A stretch of DNA of 64,000 nt from an uncultured Granulosicoccaceae bacterium (lineage in GTDB: Bacteria > Pseudomonadota > Gammaproteobacteria > Granulosicoccales > Granulosicoccaceae). Positions 41,747-51,897 of this stretch are shown here, in pieces. Where the stretch lies: NCBI GenBank assembly GCA_938028465.1, contig CALJAA010000011.1, positions 1-64,000 on the forward strand, given 5' to 3'. A program made the position numbers and the translations under genes. A model generated the notes under the pieces. The model was not told where the DNA came from. It worked only from the letters and a program-made list of their open reading frames with translations, and did no database searches. Position 1 is the first letter of the stretch; the number at the start of each line of letters is the position of its first letter.

Positions 41747-43441
41747 CTAGATTACGCCAGTAAATTTAACCGATTGGTTGGGCTGTACATCAATGCTAGT
41801 TTGCTTACCTAACCAATCTTGCATCAAATCAAAAATTGCCGGGCCTTCTACACCTTCATTAACTGATGCCCAACCTGCTACTACATAGTTGCGTGCTGGA
41901 TCAATTGGCGCACCTGTTGAAAGCAATGTCATGTCAGTTATTCGCGAGCCCATATTCTCGTTTGGTGCGCAGTTATAACCCATACCACCGACACGCACCA
42001 TATCGCCGCCTTGTTGGAAGAAGGGATCCTTATTAAACAGGTTATCGCAAACATCTTCGAGGATTTCATGAATGCGTTGGCCCGTAAACTCTAAGCGATA
42101 AACACTGGGGTAGCTCATCGCCGTTTGATTGTAGAGATCTTCCACAGTGACATTATCACCTGGTAGTAATGTTGCTCCCCATCGAAATCCTGGGCTAAAC
42201 GATAATTCAGCATCACGCTCTTCCATCATGCCTGCGCAGAGTAGATCGTCCCATGTGCCATTAAAATTGCCACGCCGGTAGAGCAATGACTCATTTTTAG
42301 CTAATACGCGCTTGAGTTCTTTTTCGTGTGGCTCACGATGCGATTGGATCATACTGGCCATTTCTTTATCAGGCTCTATCACATCGGCAAAAACAGGTAT
42401 CAAGGTTGAATTGTAATCAACCACCTTGCCACCCTTTACCTCAAGATCAATTCGACCAAGATATTTGCCATGCGAACCAGAAGACAGCACCAAGGTATTA
42501 TCAATATTGAGTGCTTCGGGTACAGCATCATGCGTGTGCCCTGTAAGGATCACGTCAATACCATCCACCACCGTTGCAAGTTTTTGATCAACATCAAAAC
42601 CATTGTGCGATAACAGCACGACAACCTCAGCACCGGCCTCGCGTGCAGCATTAACATTATCTTGAAGAGCTTCTGCTCTGATTCCAAACGACCAATCCGG
42701 CATCATCCAACGGGGGTTAGCAATAGGGGTATATGGCATCGCCTGCCCAATGATGGCCACCTTCGAACCACCTCGCTCAACCATGCGCGTACTCTCAAAT
42801 ACGGGCTCTTCCCAATCGTTATCAACAATGTTACTAGCTAAGAACGGATACTCAAGCTGATCAATAAGCTCCATCACACGATCGACACCCAGAGTGAACT
42901 CCCAATGGCCAACCATTGCATCAGGTTTTAGCAAACCCATGCAATCAACCATATCCTGCGCGTCCGTTTTTAAGGCAGTGTAGGATCCTTGCCATGTATC
43001 ACCACCATCAAGCAGTATCACATTATCGTCGCCACGCTCAGAGCGAATGGCTTTTATCAGTGTGGCGGTACGGTCTAGCCCGCCCAAACGACCATAGCTT
43101 TTCGCCAAATTAACGTAATCGACCATGGTATGCGCATAAGACAGTGCGCTACCACGTGCAATGCCAAAATGATCAAGAAATTTTTCGCCAACTAAATGCG
43201 GAGGTATCCCTTCGAACGCGCCAACACCGAAATTCTCGGACGGCGGCCTGAAGTAGACCGGCTTGAGTTGAGCATGGATATCAGTGAGATGCAGCAGCGT
43301 AAGTTTGCCGCGGCTATCGAACTTAAGTAGATCTTGCTGAGTCAGGCTTTGCTGTGCGGCAACCTTAGTTAGGTTGCCGCTAAAACCTGTTATTGCCGCA
43401 GCAATGGCGGAATATTGTAAGAAGTCGCGCCTAGTAAACAC
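41747..43441 (-). CDS. soxB: SoxB thiosulfohydrolase
   Basis: TLLHLTDIHAQLKPVYFRPPSENFG; LLDGGDTWQGS; VGHWEFTLG; ILTGHTHDAVP. Confidence 0.95.
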   Translation of the reverse strand: MFTRRDFLQYSAIAAAITGFSGNLTKVAAQQSLTQQDLLKFDSRGKLTLLHLTDIHAQLKPVYFRPPSENFGVGAFEGIPPHLVGEKFLDHFGIARGSALSYAHTMVDYVNLAKSYGRLGGLDRTATLIKAIRSERGDDNVILLDGGDTWQGSYTALKTDAQDMVDCMGLLKPDAMVGHWEFTLGVDRVMELIDQLEYPFLASNIVDNDWEEPVFESTRMVERGGSKVAIIGQAMPYTPIANPRWMMPDWSFGIRAEALQDNVNAAREAGAEVVVLLSHNGFDVDQKLATVVDGIDVILTGHTHDAVPEALNIDNTLVLSSGSHGKYLGRIDLEVKGGKVVDYNSTLIPVFADVIEPDKEMASMIQSHREPHEKELKRVLAKNESLLYRRGNFNGTWDDLLCAGMMEERDAELSFSPGFRWGATLLPGDNVTVEDLYNQTAMSYPSVYRLEFTGQRIHEILEDVCDNLFNKDPFFQQGGDMVRVGGMGYNCAPNENMGSRITDMTLLSTGAPIDPARNYVVAGWASVNEGVEGPAIFDLMQDWLGKQTSIDVQPNQSVKFTGVI

Positions 43442-43465
43442 GAGTGCATACTCCTTTTAAGACTA

Positions 43466-44332
43466 CTATTGACGAACTGCAGGTGTTTCAACCGACAGGC
43501 CGGTACCACGCCAAGTGACATAAACCTCCAACCCCATTAGCTCATCACTAAAGGCCGCCGGAAATTCAGCGCGGGTATCGCGAATGCAACCTCGAAAGCG
43601 ATTGTGCAGTGAGATAAGCTTGTTTTGCTTTAGACGATAGGTTGGAAAACCATTAACGTTACCCTGGCTTAAATGATCCGCACGGATGTAATTGCCGTTA
43701 TTTTTTTCATGGCACGAGGCGCACGATAAATTAAGTTGGCCAGTGCGCTTGTAGTAAGTCTCTTTACCTTTATCAAACCAGGCCTGCATATCACCAGCCG
43801 CTAAATCTAGCTCGACAGGTTTCCCCAATGATTGATTTTTAATATAGGCAGTGAGTGGTTTTTGGCCGCTCTTATCAAACTTGTAAGGCTCTGCACCCAT
43901 ATTTTCAGTACGGCAGTAGTTGATCTGCAATTCAACATTCACAGGCTTGTTCATCTTTGCATGCCACTTAGGAAATGTCGCACCGACATTTGCCATACTC
44001 TCTGAGGCATCACCATGACAGCTAGCGCACGACTTTCCTTCAGTGCCTTCAGCTGTGTTCCAGATTTCTTCGCCTTGTTCAACACCCAGGTAACCCGGAT
44101 TTTGAAAGGTGTCAGTTTCGAGTTCACGAGTTTCAGGTGTGCGGTAATGCCAGCCGGAAATCACTTCTTTGAGCGGATGCCCTTCAGGTGGAGCCGCACG
44201 CGTTGTAATTTCGATCTCTTCATCGATAATTAAAGTTTCATCAACAGGTGCCGCAGTTACCGACACCGTGCTCAAGCTAACTGCCGTTATGCCAGCTACC
44301 AAAAGCGTGTTGTATATTTTTGTTTTCATCAT
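43466..44332 (-). CDS. soxA: SoxA diheme cytochrome c
   Basis: Two CASCH motifs; FRGCIRDTRAEFPAAFSDELMGLEVYVTWRGTG. Confidence 0.94.
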   Translation of the reverse strand: MMKTKIYNTLLVAGITAVSLSTVSVTAAPVDETLIIDEEIEITTRAAPPEGHPLKEVISGWHYRTPETRELETDTFQNPGYLGVEQGEEIWNTAEGTEGKSCASCHGDASESMANVGATFPKWHAKMNKPVNVELQINYCRTENMGAEPYKFDKSGQKPLTAYIKNQSLGKPVELDLAAGDMQAWFDKGKETYYKRTGQLNLSCASCHEKNNGNYIRADHLSQGNVNGFPTYRLKQNKLISLHNRFRGCIRDTRAEFPAAFSDELMGLEVYVTWRGTGLSVETPAVRQ

Positions 44333-44357
44333 GGCCTAGCTCCAAGTGGGCAGATAC

Positions 44358-44678
44358 TTATGACACTTCAATCGTTTTTTCAGCTTCGATCACGCTACCG
44401 TCGTCATCTGTCCAGGTAAATTTGAATGTACCGGATTCGGCTACACGCGCGCTGAACTGCAAAAACGGATTAGACGAAATTGCTGCATCGATGTCTGCGG
44501 AAAACACCGGATTACCGTTAAATTCACAAGCAAATTTATTGAGTATTTTGCGTGGAATAACATTACCTTCTTTGTCTTTGCGCTGACCCGATTCCATCTG
44601 ATGGGTCACCAAGGTTTTGATGCTGATGATGTCGCCTGCAGCAGCTTTCTTTGGTACTTTAATTCGTGGTTTAGACAT
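44358..44678 (-). CDS. soxZ: SoxZ sulfur-carrier scaffold
   Basis: GDIISIKTLVTHQMESGQRKDKEGNVIPRKILNKFACEFNG. Confidence 0.96.
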   Translation of the reverse strand: MSKPRIKVPKKAAAGDIISIKTLVTHQMESGQRKDKEGNVIPRKILNKFACEFNGNPVFSADIDAAISSNPFLQFSARVAESGTFKFTWTDDDGSVIEAEKTIEVS

Positions 44679-44692
44679 AGTGTGCTCCCAAT

Positions 44693-45166
44693 CTAGCCGC
44701 CGCAGCCGCCAATAGTGACTTTGATGTTTTTGGTATCGGTGTAGACCGTCCCATCGCTCATTTTGGCTACTGCGATAACATTCTGTGTTTTTGCTAAGCG
44801 CATGCGAGTTGAGGCCTCTGCTTTGCCGCTGGCAGGCGTAAAATTAAACGTAATCACGTTAGGAAGAGGATTATCTTCGGCTAGCACCATGACGGACTCA
44901 ACGTAAGACTCTTCGGTCATATCGCTTTCCACGCTGACTGATATGGGCACAGTGTTACCGTTTTCTGCAATTTCAGGTGTTTTTAGCGTTAGCTTGCCCG
45001 TTTTCGTTTCACTATCGCCAACAAAATCGGCTAGCGCTTTAGTCACATCTTCTGCAGCTGCAAACGCTGGTAGGCCCAGTGTACTGAGGCCACCGGCAGC
45101 AATAATTGCACTACCAGTTAGGAACTGTCGTCGCGTCGGGTTCATAATTGAATCTCCGTTACTCAT
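44693..45166 (-). CDS. soxY: SoxY sulfur-carrier protein
   Basis: Tat-type signal and C-terminal KVTIGGCGG carrier arm. Confidence 0.96.
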   Translation of the reverse strand: MSNGDSIMNPTRRQFLTGSAIIAAGGLSTLGLPAFAAAEDVTKALADFVGDSETKTGKLTLKTPEIAENGNTVPISVSVESDMTEESYVESVMVLAEDNPLPNVITFNFTPASGKAEASTRMRLAKTQNVIAVAKMSDGTVYTDTKNIKVTIGGCGG

Positions 45167-45211
45167 TTAGATCTGTATGAATAGATCAGTATGGATAAAT
45201 GAAAAGGTGTT

Positions 45212-45670
45212 CTATTTTAGAGTTGCAAGGTAAGCCACCACGTCTTCGACCTGTTGCGCCGTTAATATGGTTTTACCGATGAGGTCTTCACGTACGTTTT
45301 CACCTACTTCTAAGGAGTAAAAACCCGGCATGACCGTTTCTTCGGTGAATACCGCTTTAGCGTTAACCACTATGGTACGTAGCATTTCTGGCTGCCAGCG
45401 GGCACCAGCACCATCGAGCGATGGACCAACACCGCCATGGAAAAGATGTTCGCTCATTTCACTGTTTGCATGACAAGCCAAGCAGTTACCTTGCTTGCGA
45501 TTGGCGAATATTTTGCGCCCTTCTGCAGCGTCACCCGCTACACCGGTGAGGGAATCGGCTATCGCCAGACCCTCGATTTTTACATCACCTGGCGCGATGG
45601 TACCGGCGTATAGCGCAGTACTACAACCTAACAAGGCACCTAAAAGTAACGTTTTTAGCTGTACTCGCAT
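45212..45670 (-). CDS. soxX: SoxX cytochrome c
   Basis: GNCLACHANSEMSEHLFHGGVGPSLDGAGARW; promoter-proximal in the sox cluster. Confidence 0.94.
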   Translation of the reverse strand: MRVQLKTLLLGALLGCSTALYAGTIAPGDVKIEGLAIADSLTGVAGDAAEGRKIFANRKQGNCLACHANSEMSEHLFHGGVGPSLDGAGARWQPEMLRTIVVNAKAVFTEETVMPGFYSLEVGENVREDLIGKTILTAQQVEDVVAYLATLK

Positions 45671-45764
45671 TGAATGCTCTCCAACGGGTTAACCGAGCAG
45701 CACTACTGCCGCATCTGTTTGAGACTCTAACCAACAACCATAAAATAATCAATATGATTTTTAC

Positions 45765-45779
45765 TATATATTTTATATA
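45765..45779. promoter_or_regulatory. TATATA-TTT-TATATA palindrome in the divergent soxX/soxS intergenic region, candidate ArsR-type operator
   Basis: TATATATTTTATATA in a 156-bp AT-rich divergent spacer; an ArsR-family gene is encoded nearby. Confidence 0.45.
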
Positions 45780-45826
45780 CTAGCATTTAAGCGTTAAATT
45801 GCCCGCAGAATAGGCTTCTTAGTCCA

Positions 45827-46255
45827 TTGACCCACTTTGGAATTCAAAAACGTAATCGATTAAAAAAAGCAACATTGCAGCTGTTTTCACTTGCATTGGG
45901 TTTTGCTGGCGCTAGCCATAGCGCGGCAAATAACAACGGCACAACAACCGAACTACTGATGATTGAAAGTGAAGATTGCCCCTACTGTCGTAAGTTTGAT
46001 CGTGAAATCGCTGACATCTACCCAAAAACCACTGAAGGCAAACGCGCCCCGTTAAGCAGGCACACACTAGGAGACAAACTGCCAGAAAAATACGCAGACA
46101 TCGATATCACCTCACGTACAATGACGCCTACTTTTATACTCATTGAAAACAACAAAGAAATTGATCGATTGGTTGGTTATAACAGTGATGAATTTTTCTG
46201 GTTTCTACTCAGCGATCTATTCAACAAACTACCAACGCAGTCGCAATCGAAATAA
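45827..46255 (+). CDS. SoxS/SoxW-like periplasmic thioredoxin-fold protein
   Basis: ELLMIESEDCPYCRKFDREIADIYPKT...APLSRHTLGDKLP; CxxC. Confidence 0.8.
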   Translation: MTHFGIQKRNRLKKATLQLFSLALGFAGASHSAANNNGTTTELLMIESEDCPYCRKFDREIADIYPKTTEGKRAPLSRHTLGDKLPEKYADIDITSRTMTPTFILIENNKEIDRLVGYNSDEFFWFLLSDLFNKLPTQSQSK

Positions 46256-46267
46256 AGGCAATTCGGC

Positions 46268-46624
46268 ATGGCACTACCCAAACTAAAAAAAGATCTACCT
46301 GCTGCTGAAATGGAAGCACTAATGGTGCAAGCACGCGCAGCGAGTGATTTGCTAAAAGCGTTGTCGCACGAAACACGTCTGTTAATCATGTGCCTATTAA
46401 ATGAAGGCGAAATGAGCGTGACCGAAATAGAGCAAACAATGGATTTACCACAGGCCACTGTTTCACAACAACTCGCAAGATTACGCATTGATGGCTTAGT
46501 TGAAAACAGACGAGAAGGCCGCTCCATCTACTATCGTATTGCCAACAAAGAAGCCGAAGCCGTTGTTGAATCGTTATACAACATGTTCTGTCAATCAGTC
46601 CGCCCGCCCAGTTCTATAAAATAG
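46268..46624 (+). CDS. ArsR-family regulator (SoxR-type)
   Basis: ASDLLKALSHETRLLIMCLLNEGEMSVTEIEQTMDLPQATVSQQLARLRIDGLVENRREGRSIYYRI. Confidence 0.92.
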   Translation: MALPKLKKDLPAAEMEALMVQARAASDLLKALSHETRLLIMCLLNEGEMSVTEIEQTMDLPQATVSQQLARLRIDGLVENRREGRSIYYRIANKEAEAVVESLYNMFCQSVRPPSSIK

Positions 46625-46636
46625 CCTAGGTTTACA

Positions 46637-47704
46637 ATGTCCGAATTACTCGAATCCGCATGGGCCGTACCAATCGCGGGTTTGCTATGCGGCATTGTGT
46701 TAGGTGTAGTCGCTAGGCGCAGTAACTTTTGCACACTCACCTCACTCGAGCGACACTGGTACTCAGAAGATTCCACAGGCTTACGAACATGGGCCCTGGC
46801 TGCAGTCACGGCACTGCTGGCAACTCAGTTACTTTGGTATAACGGCACTATCGATTTAGAACAAAGCTTCTATTTATCACCACAAATTAATGTCGTTAAT
46901 ATAATTATAGGAGGATTATTATTCGGCTTTGGCATGGCCTTAGTAGGCACCTGTGGATTCGGTGCCTTAGTACGTTTAGGCAGCGGTAGTTTGCGCTCCC
47001 TGGTGATCGTCGTCGCCATGGGATTGATGGCCTTATCAACACAACGTGGCACGATGAGCGTGTTCAGAGAATGGTCTAACCAACACTTTGCTTTTTCGCT
47101 ACCACTAAGCCAATCTGCACACGATGTACTGATCGCCTTTGGTGCACCTTCATTCGTAGCTTCGATTGCTTTAGCGTTAGCACTAGCCTTTTTTGTAATC
47201 TGGATTTTTCGATCAGGGTTCATGAAACAATCTGCCGCTATTTTTACGGGCATCACAATCGGTTGCTGTATTGCGTTTGGCTGGTTTGCAACATCAACAC
47301 TGCAAGGTTTTCAATTTGATCCCGTGCAATTGGAGGCGGGATCTTTTGTGTTGCCGCCTGGCGAGCTGATCTTCCAAGCACTATTCGCTAAAGGCATACC
47401 GGACTACGGAGTGGGTTTAGTCGTAGGCGTAATACTAGGGGCATTTGCCGTGTCCTTTGCGGAACGAAATATCCGCTGGGAGGCATGCGACGATGCCAGA
47501 GAACTCTCTCGTCATTTGGCAGGCGGGTTACTGATGGGTACTGGAGGTGTGTTTGCATCAGGCTGCACCATTGGCCAGGGCTTATCCGCGTTTTCTTTGT
47601 TGGCAATTTCAGCACCGCTGGCCATCATTAGCATCATGGCAGGGGCGCGTTTAGGCTTATCCTATTTAATTGAAGGGTCACCCTTCGCATTCTCCAAAAC
47701 GTAA
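46637..47704 (+). CDS. YeeE/YedE-family sulfur-compound transporter (SoxT-type)
   Basis: GIVLGVVARRSNFCTLTSLER; FGMALVGTCGFGALVRLGSG; GGVFASGCTIGQGLSAFS. Confidence 0.9.
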   Translation: MSELLESAWAVPIAGLLCGIVLGVVARRSNFCTLTSLERHWYSEDSTGLRTWALAAVTALLATQLLWYNGTIDLEQSFYLSPQINVVNIIIGGLLFGFGMALVGTCGFGALVRLGSGSLRSLVIVVAMGLMALSTQRGTMSVFREWSNQHFAFSLPLSQSAHDVLIAFGAPSFVASIALALALAFFVIWIFRSGFMKQSAAIFTGITIGCCIAFGWFATSTLQGFQFDPVQLEAGSFVLPPGELIFQALFAKGIPDYGVGLVVGVILGAFAVSFAERNIRWEACDDARELSRHLAGGLLMGTGGVFASGCTIGQGLSAFSLLAISAPLAIISIMAGARLGLSYLIEGSPFAFSKT

Positions 47705-47714
47705 CAAGCTGTAG

Positions 47715-48689
47715 ATGAAAGGAAGGCTAATGACCGAATCAAACAATAATCCAACCATCGAAAACAAAAAACGCCGTGAGTTTTTAACAGCTGCCACGTG
47801 CGGCGCTGGTATCGCTACCGGGCTCATTCCATCCATAGTAGTCTCTGACGAATCTTCGACATTAACACTCGGCGACAACGCTATACAGGTTATCAGTGAT
47901 GGCGTTATACACCTACCCGTTTCTATGGTCCTACCGGAAGAGTTAATTAATCCTGACGTGCGAGACGACTATTTGAAAAGCCATGGCATCGGGCCAGAAC
48001 GCTTATCACAAGATTGCAACATCACCCTACTGCAACAACAAGACAAGACCATTATCTTCGATGTTGGAGCAGGCCCCAATTTTATGCCGACAACCGGCAA
48101 GCTATATGAAGAGCTTGAAGCTCGGGGCATTGACCCGGCTGATGTGACTGACGTGGTATTCACTCATGCACACCCTGACCATCTCTGGGGCTTGATTGAC
48201 GACTTTGACGAACCCTTGTTTGCGAATGCTCAATATCACTTACATACAAAAGAATGGGATTATTGGCTAGACGACAACACGCTTAGCAATACACCCGACA
48301 ACCGTAAAGCATTTGTTGTTGGTGCGCAAAATCGCCTACCACTATTAAAAGACAAGCTCACTCTTTTTGACTACGGCCAAGAAGTTCTACCAAACGTAGA
48401 AGCGGTTGATACTGCCGGGCATACACCTGGACACACATCGTTTGCAATTCATGGAGGATCCGAATCGATCATGCTATTAGGCGATGCATTAACAAATCAA
48501 TATATCGCCATTGAGCAACCTAAGTGGCGAACAGCGATGGATCAAAATCCGGAGCTTGCAGTGAGCACTCGGTTGAAACTACTGGATAGAATGGCAGGCG
48601 ACAAACAAAAAATCATCGGCTATCACTTACCTTACCCAGGCATGGGCATGGTCGAACGTAATGGCAGTGCTTATCGATATATCGCTTAG
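47715..48689 (+). CDS. Exported MBL-fold hydrolase (SoxH-like)
   Basis: RREFLTAATCGAGIATG signal; VVFTHAHPDHLWGL canonical HxHxDH; AGHTPGHTSFAIHGGSESIMLLGDAL. Confidence 0.87.
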   Translation: MKGRLMTESNNNPTIENKKRREFLTAATCGAGIATGLIPSIVVSDESSTLTLGDNAIQVISDGVIHLPVSMVLPEELINPDVRDDYLKSHGIGPERLSQDCNITLLQQQDKTIIFDVGAGPNFMPTTGKLYEELEARGIDPADVTDVVFTHAHPDHLWGLIDDFDEPLFANAQYHLHTKEWDYWLDDNTLSNTPDNRKAFVVGAQNRLPLLKDKLTLFDYGQEVLPNVEAVDTAGHTPGHTSFAIHGGSESIMLLGDALTNQYIAIEQPKWRTAMDQNPELAVSTRLKLLDRMAGDKQKIIGYHLPYPGMGMVERNGSAYRYIA

Positions 48690-48705
48690 CAAAGCATTGC
48701 CAGTA

Positions 48706-49575
48706 CTACCGATTGCTATCACCTAGGGCGTTATCAAAATACTCTACTTCGTTACCAATGTTAACGGTGCAGTTAGTTTCGGATATAAACAAACCCCAAC
48801 TACCGCTATCTTGAAAACGAGTGTGACTTAAGCTTAATCGGGCAGGCGACGGCTCGCTACAATACACTCTTAGTGCACCATTTTGATTAAGGTCATTCGA
48901 TACCACCGATGCGCTTCCTGCATGCTGAAGTAAGACATAATCAAAAATGTTCTGTTGATCTGATTGCACTGTTACCCCTGCCCATTGCCCTGGGAGTGAG
49001 TCTAGACCGGTCATTTCTATTCGGCTTCCTGGGGCACCTATAGCTCTGATAATGGAAGTGCCTGTAAAACTAAGCTCCGACCCAGATGCAGCTCTAATCG
49101 ACACACCAGGATTTATCGCAACAGTGCCAGCGGTAAATTCATAAAGGCCATCAATACGATAATCCACCCCAACGTTGTGCCAAACAACATCGTTAGCTGA
49201 GGTACCGTTTTCTACTGCAATGCGGTTTTCAACATTACCGCTGATTGCTGGGCTAGACCCAAAGGCATTCAAATGAGACAAGCCAATACGAGCGGGCAAT
49301 GCGTTATCACTTAACCTGACACGTTCAAAATTATTTATTGATACATCGTCGCTAGTCAGGTGCAAACCCGGGCCGGTATTCTCGCTCAACGTCACATTAG
49401 TAAACGATATTTGTGCATCGTTGGCAAACACGGCTGCGCCGAATGGATTTAAGCCAACCGCTGTATCTTCATCCCTGACTTCGCCAGCCTGCCGAATGAT
49501 GGCATTGTTAAACTCAACCGTCGCGCCATTCGTTAAATGAAAACCAGCCCACTTTCCAGAATAATGCTGGCACAC
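48706..49575 (-). pseudogene. Right-handed beta-helix-like segment, probable frame-disrupted C-terminal part of the upstream FN3 gene
   Basis: Starts at GTG inside the end of 49514..50932 in another frame; begins mid-repeat (SGKWAGFHLTNGATVEFNNAIIRQAG), resembling PGQWAGVTVQSDQQNIFDYVLLQHAG later in the same ORF. Confidence 0.6.
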
Positions 49576-50932
49576 CCGAATTATTAATTGGTGTGACGAT
49601 CACTATGCCCGTAGTTAACACCGTTATGCTTGCGCTAGCATCTGACTCAACGCCAGTGGGACCAACCGCTCTGACTTCATACGTGTAGTTAGTATCACCG
49701 GTTACGGTTGCATCGGTTAATTCATCGCCGGCTACCTTCACTAATAAGGTAGGCGTAGCGCCATCATCACCACGATAGACATTAAAGGCTACAACACCTG
49801 CAACGGGGTTTTGGCTCCAACTCAGTTCAACTCTGCTCGGCGTGGCCAAGTTTTCGGTTAAATTTGACGGAGCGGCAGGTCGCATGATCTCAGCCGGAAC
49901 ACCCAACAGCGGCATACCGACGGCTGCGATACTAGGTGCAGATTCATTGCCTTCCAGATCAAAAGCAGTAATTTCATACTGGTGGGCCCCACCAGCTTGC
50001 ACCCCTTGATCAATATAAACTGGGAAGGCTGTTCTCCCAAGAGGAGCACCGTCACGATAAACTTGATACTCCACAACGGCCGTGTTGTCAGCTGCTGGCT
50101 CCCATATCAATATGATCTCATCGACATCGCTACCCAAAGCTTGCAAGCCTTCAGGAACGCTTGGTGCGACAAAATCTGCTGGATCAAATTGCTGACTTAA
50201 CGACAAGCCGGACCTATTGGTGCTTTGAAATTTAATGTCAGGTTCGGTCAATAGAATCGTGATCGAATCATTACTAAGCACTAACGGGTTGTCATCTAGA
50301 TATTGATCAATTCCGGCATTGTCAGTACGAAAGGTATTATCCAAAACGTCGTTTGGCTCTAAGCCATAAGCATTTAACGCAGGCCTCACGTACGCCAGCA
50401 GTTGTAAGGCATTGGCCTTGTATTCTTGTTCTGTTGGGTATCGCAGATTGGTATCGCCTTCGAAAAACACATTTAGATCTTGAACTGAATGCTCTCGTAA
50501 AAACCAATTGCGCAAAGCGGCATCGGTGTAGCTATGTACATGCGCGTTACTTTCATTGAAGGCTATACCGAATCGATATTGATTGTTACCAAGATCGGTA
50601 CGCAGCAACCAAGTGCTATCCGTAAGGGCTGTATCTATAGTAAATTGACCATCAGCTGCAATCAGACCAGTTGAACGAATCAGTGACGGTGGGCGTGCAT
50701 CCACCTCTGCACGCGCAAATTGCCTGTTTTCACTTGCGGTACCACGCACAACAATACCGGTACCGATAATTCCGCCATCCATGATACCTGTGCCGATTAC
50801 ACCGCCATCATCGTTAGGATCGCAAGCGCTGAGTAATAGCACCAACACAAATAAAATAGGTGTGAAGGTAGTGCTGCTGAATGCGCATAAGGCACTGGCA
50901 ACCAATGATTTTATGCGATGTTGAATATTCAA
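49514..50932 (-). CDS. Lipoprotein with two FN3-like domains, probable N-terminal part of a disrupted gene
   Basis: LLSACDPNDDGG lipobox region; FN3-like VPEGLQALGSDVDEIILIWEPAADNTAVVEYQVYRDG and PSNLTENLATPSRVELSWSQNPVAGVVAFNVYRGD. Confidence 0.75.
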   Translation of the reverse strand: MNIQHRIKSLVASALCAFSSTTFTPILFVLVLLLSACDPNDDGGVIGTGIMDGGIIGTGIVVRGTASENRQFARAEVDARPPSLIRSTGLIAADGQFTIDTALTDSTWLLRTDLGNNQYRFGIAFNESNAHVHSYTDAALRNWFLREHSVQDLNVFFEGDTNLRYPTEQEYKANALQLLAYVRPALNAYGLEPNDVLDNTFRTDNAGIDQYLDDNPLVLSNDSITILLTEPDIKFQSTNRSGLSLSQQFDPADFVAPSVPEGLQALGSDVDEIILIWEPAADNTAVVEYQVYRDGAPLGRTAFPVYIDQGVQAGGAHQYEITAFDLEGNESAPSIAAVGMPLLGVPAEIMRPAAPSNLTENLATPSRVELSWSQNPVAGVVAFNVYRGDDGATPTLLVKVAGDELTDATVTGDTNYTYEVRAVGPTGVESDASASITVLTTGIVIVTPINNSGVPALFWKVGWFSFNEWRDG

Positions 50933-51780
50933 GACTTAGTATCCTTTAAACCCTTTTCGCCTTTCTGCGTCATTGGCTCTTCAATGTAATAGATCCCCAT
51001 ACCCACACGCTTCGTATTTTTTGTACGCTTGCCTGTCGTTTTTACTCTACCCACTGCGAGAAATTGATTAAGTTCGTCCATCAAACTTTTCGCTTTTTCA
51101 GTTGAGAATTCGTTGAAGGTTTCGGCTACTTCATCTTCCACATGGCTGTATACAACTTGCCGTTGGAAGCGTCTCGTAGCTTCATCCCCTGATTCTATAT
51201 TTTTAACGCTGGTGTTGAGTAAATCTGCCGCGCACTGCGATGCAATTCGCATCTGTTCGACGTCATCTTGATGCGGGACATAAGCTCTGTTGATGAGCTC
51301 TACGGTGGTGGAATTGGGCTGGCGTGTCACGCCGACTTTATTTAGCTCTTCGAGAATGGCGCCGTACGTGATATCGCCGCTGTAACGCGATACCAAAGAC
51401 AGGAAGCTTCCCTGCTTCCCTTTAATTGGCAACACTTTAGGTTGTCCACTGCCGTCCTGGTAGTCAGAGTCTCGCAGCCATCCTTGAACAACTCGCTGCG
51501 CCCTATTGGGTGCTCGCTTAATGCTCAACTCTTTCTCGTCCAACAGTGTTTTGAGGCGTAAGACTTCCTTTCTACTTAAGCCTGTTAGCACTGCTGCCCG
51601 CGACACCGTCATGTCCTGACCTTCGATGTTGTGGCTCTTGTAGGCCTCTGCAACGTAGGCTTGCCGGACAAGTTCAGTTAGCTCGGCATGAGTGAACTCA
51701 AATCGAATCAGTATTCTGACAAGCGGTCGTAATATTCCTTGAACCGCTTTGGCCAGCTGGAGTGTGTGACCCGAGCTCAT
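50929..51780 (-). CDS. DUF6502 family (HTH-containing) protein
   Basis: LAKAVQGILRPLVRILIRFEFTHAELTELVRQAYVAEAY...VSRAAVLTGLSRKEVLRL; overlaps the next gene by 4 bp. Confidence 0.85.
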   Translation of the reverse strand: MSSGHTLQLAKAVQGILRPLVRILIRFEFTHAELTELVRQAYVAEAYKSHNIEGQDMTVSRAAVLTGLSRKEVLRLKTLLDEKELSIKRAPNRAQRVVQGWLRDSDYQDGSGQPKVLPIKGKQGSFLSLVSRYSGDITYGAILEELNKVGVTRQPNSTTVELINRAYVPHQDDVEQMRIASQCAADLLNTSVKNIESGDEATRRFQRQVVYSHVEDEVAETFNEFSTEKAKSLMDELNQFLAVGRVKTTGKRTKNTKRVGMGIYYIEEPMTQKGEKGLKDTKS

Positions 51781-51897
51781 AGTGGGATTATTATCCCATT
51801 ACAATCAAATATCAATGAATGGCGCCTAAAAAAATATTATTGCCATTTTTCAACGGCTTAGCCTGCATCAAGACACTAGAGGCCCCTTTAGAAAAAG

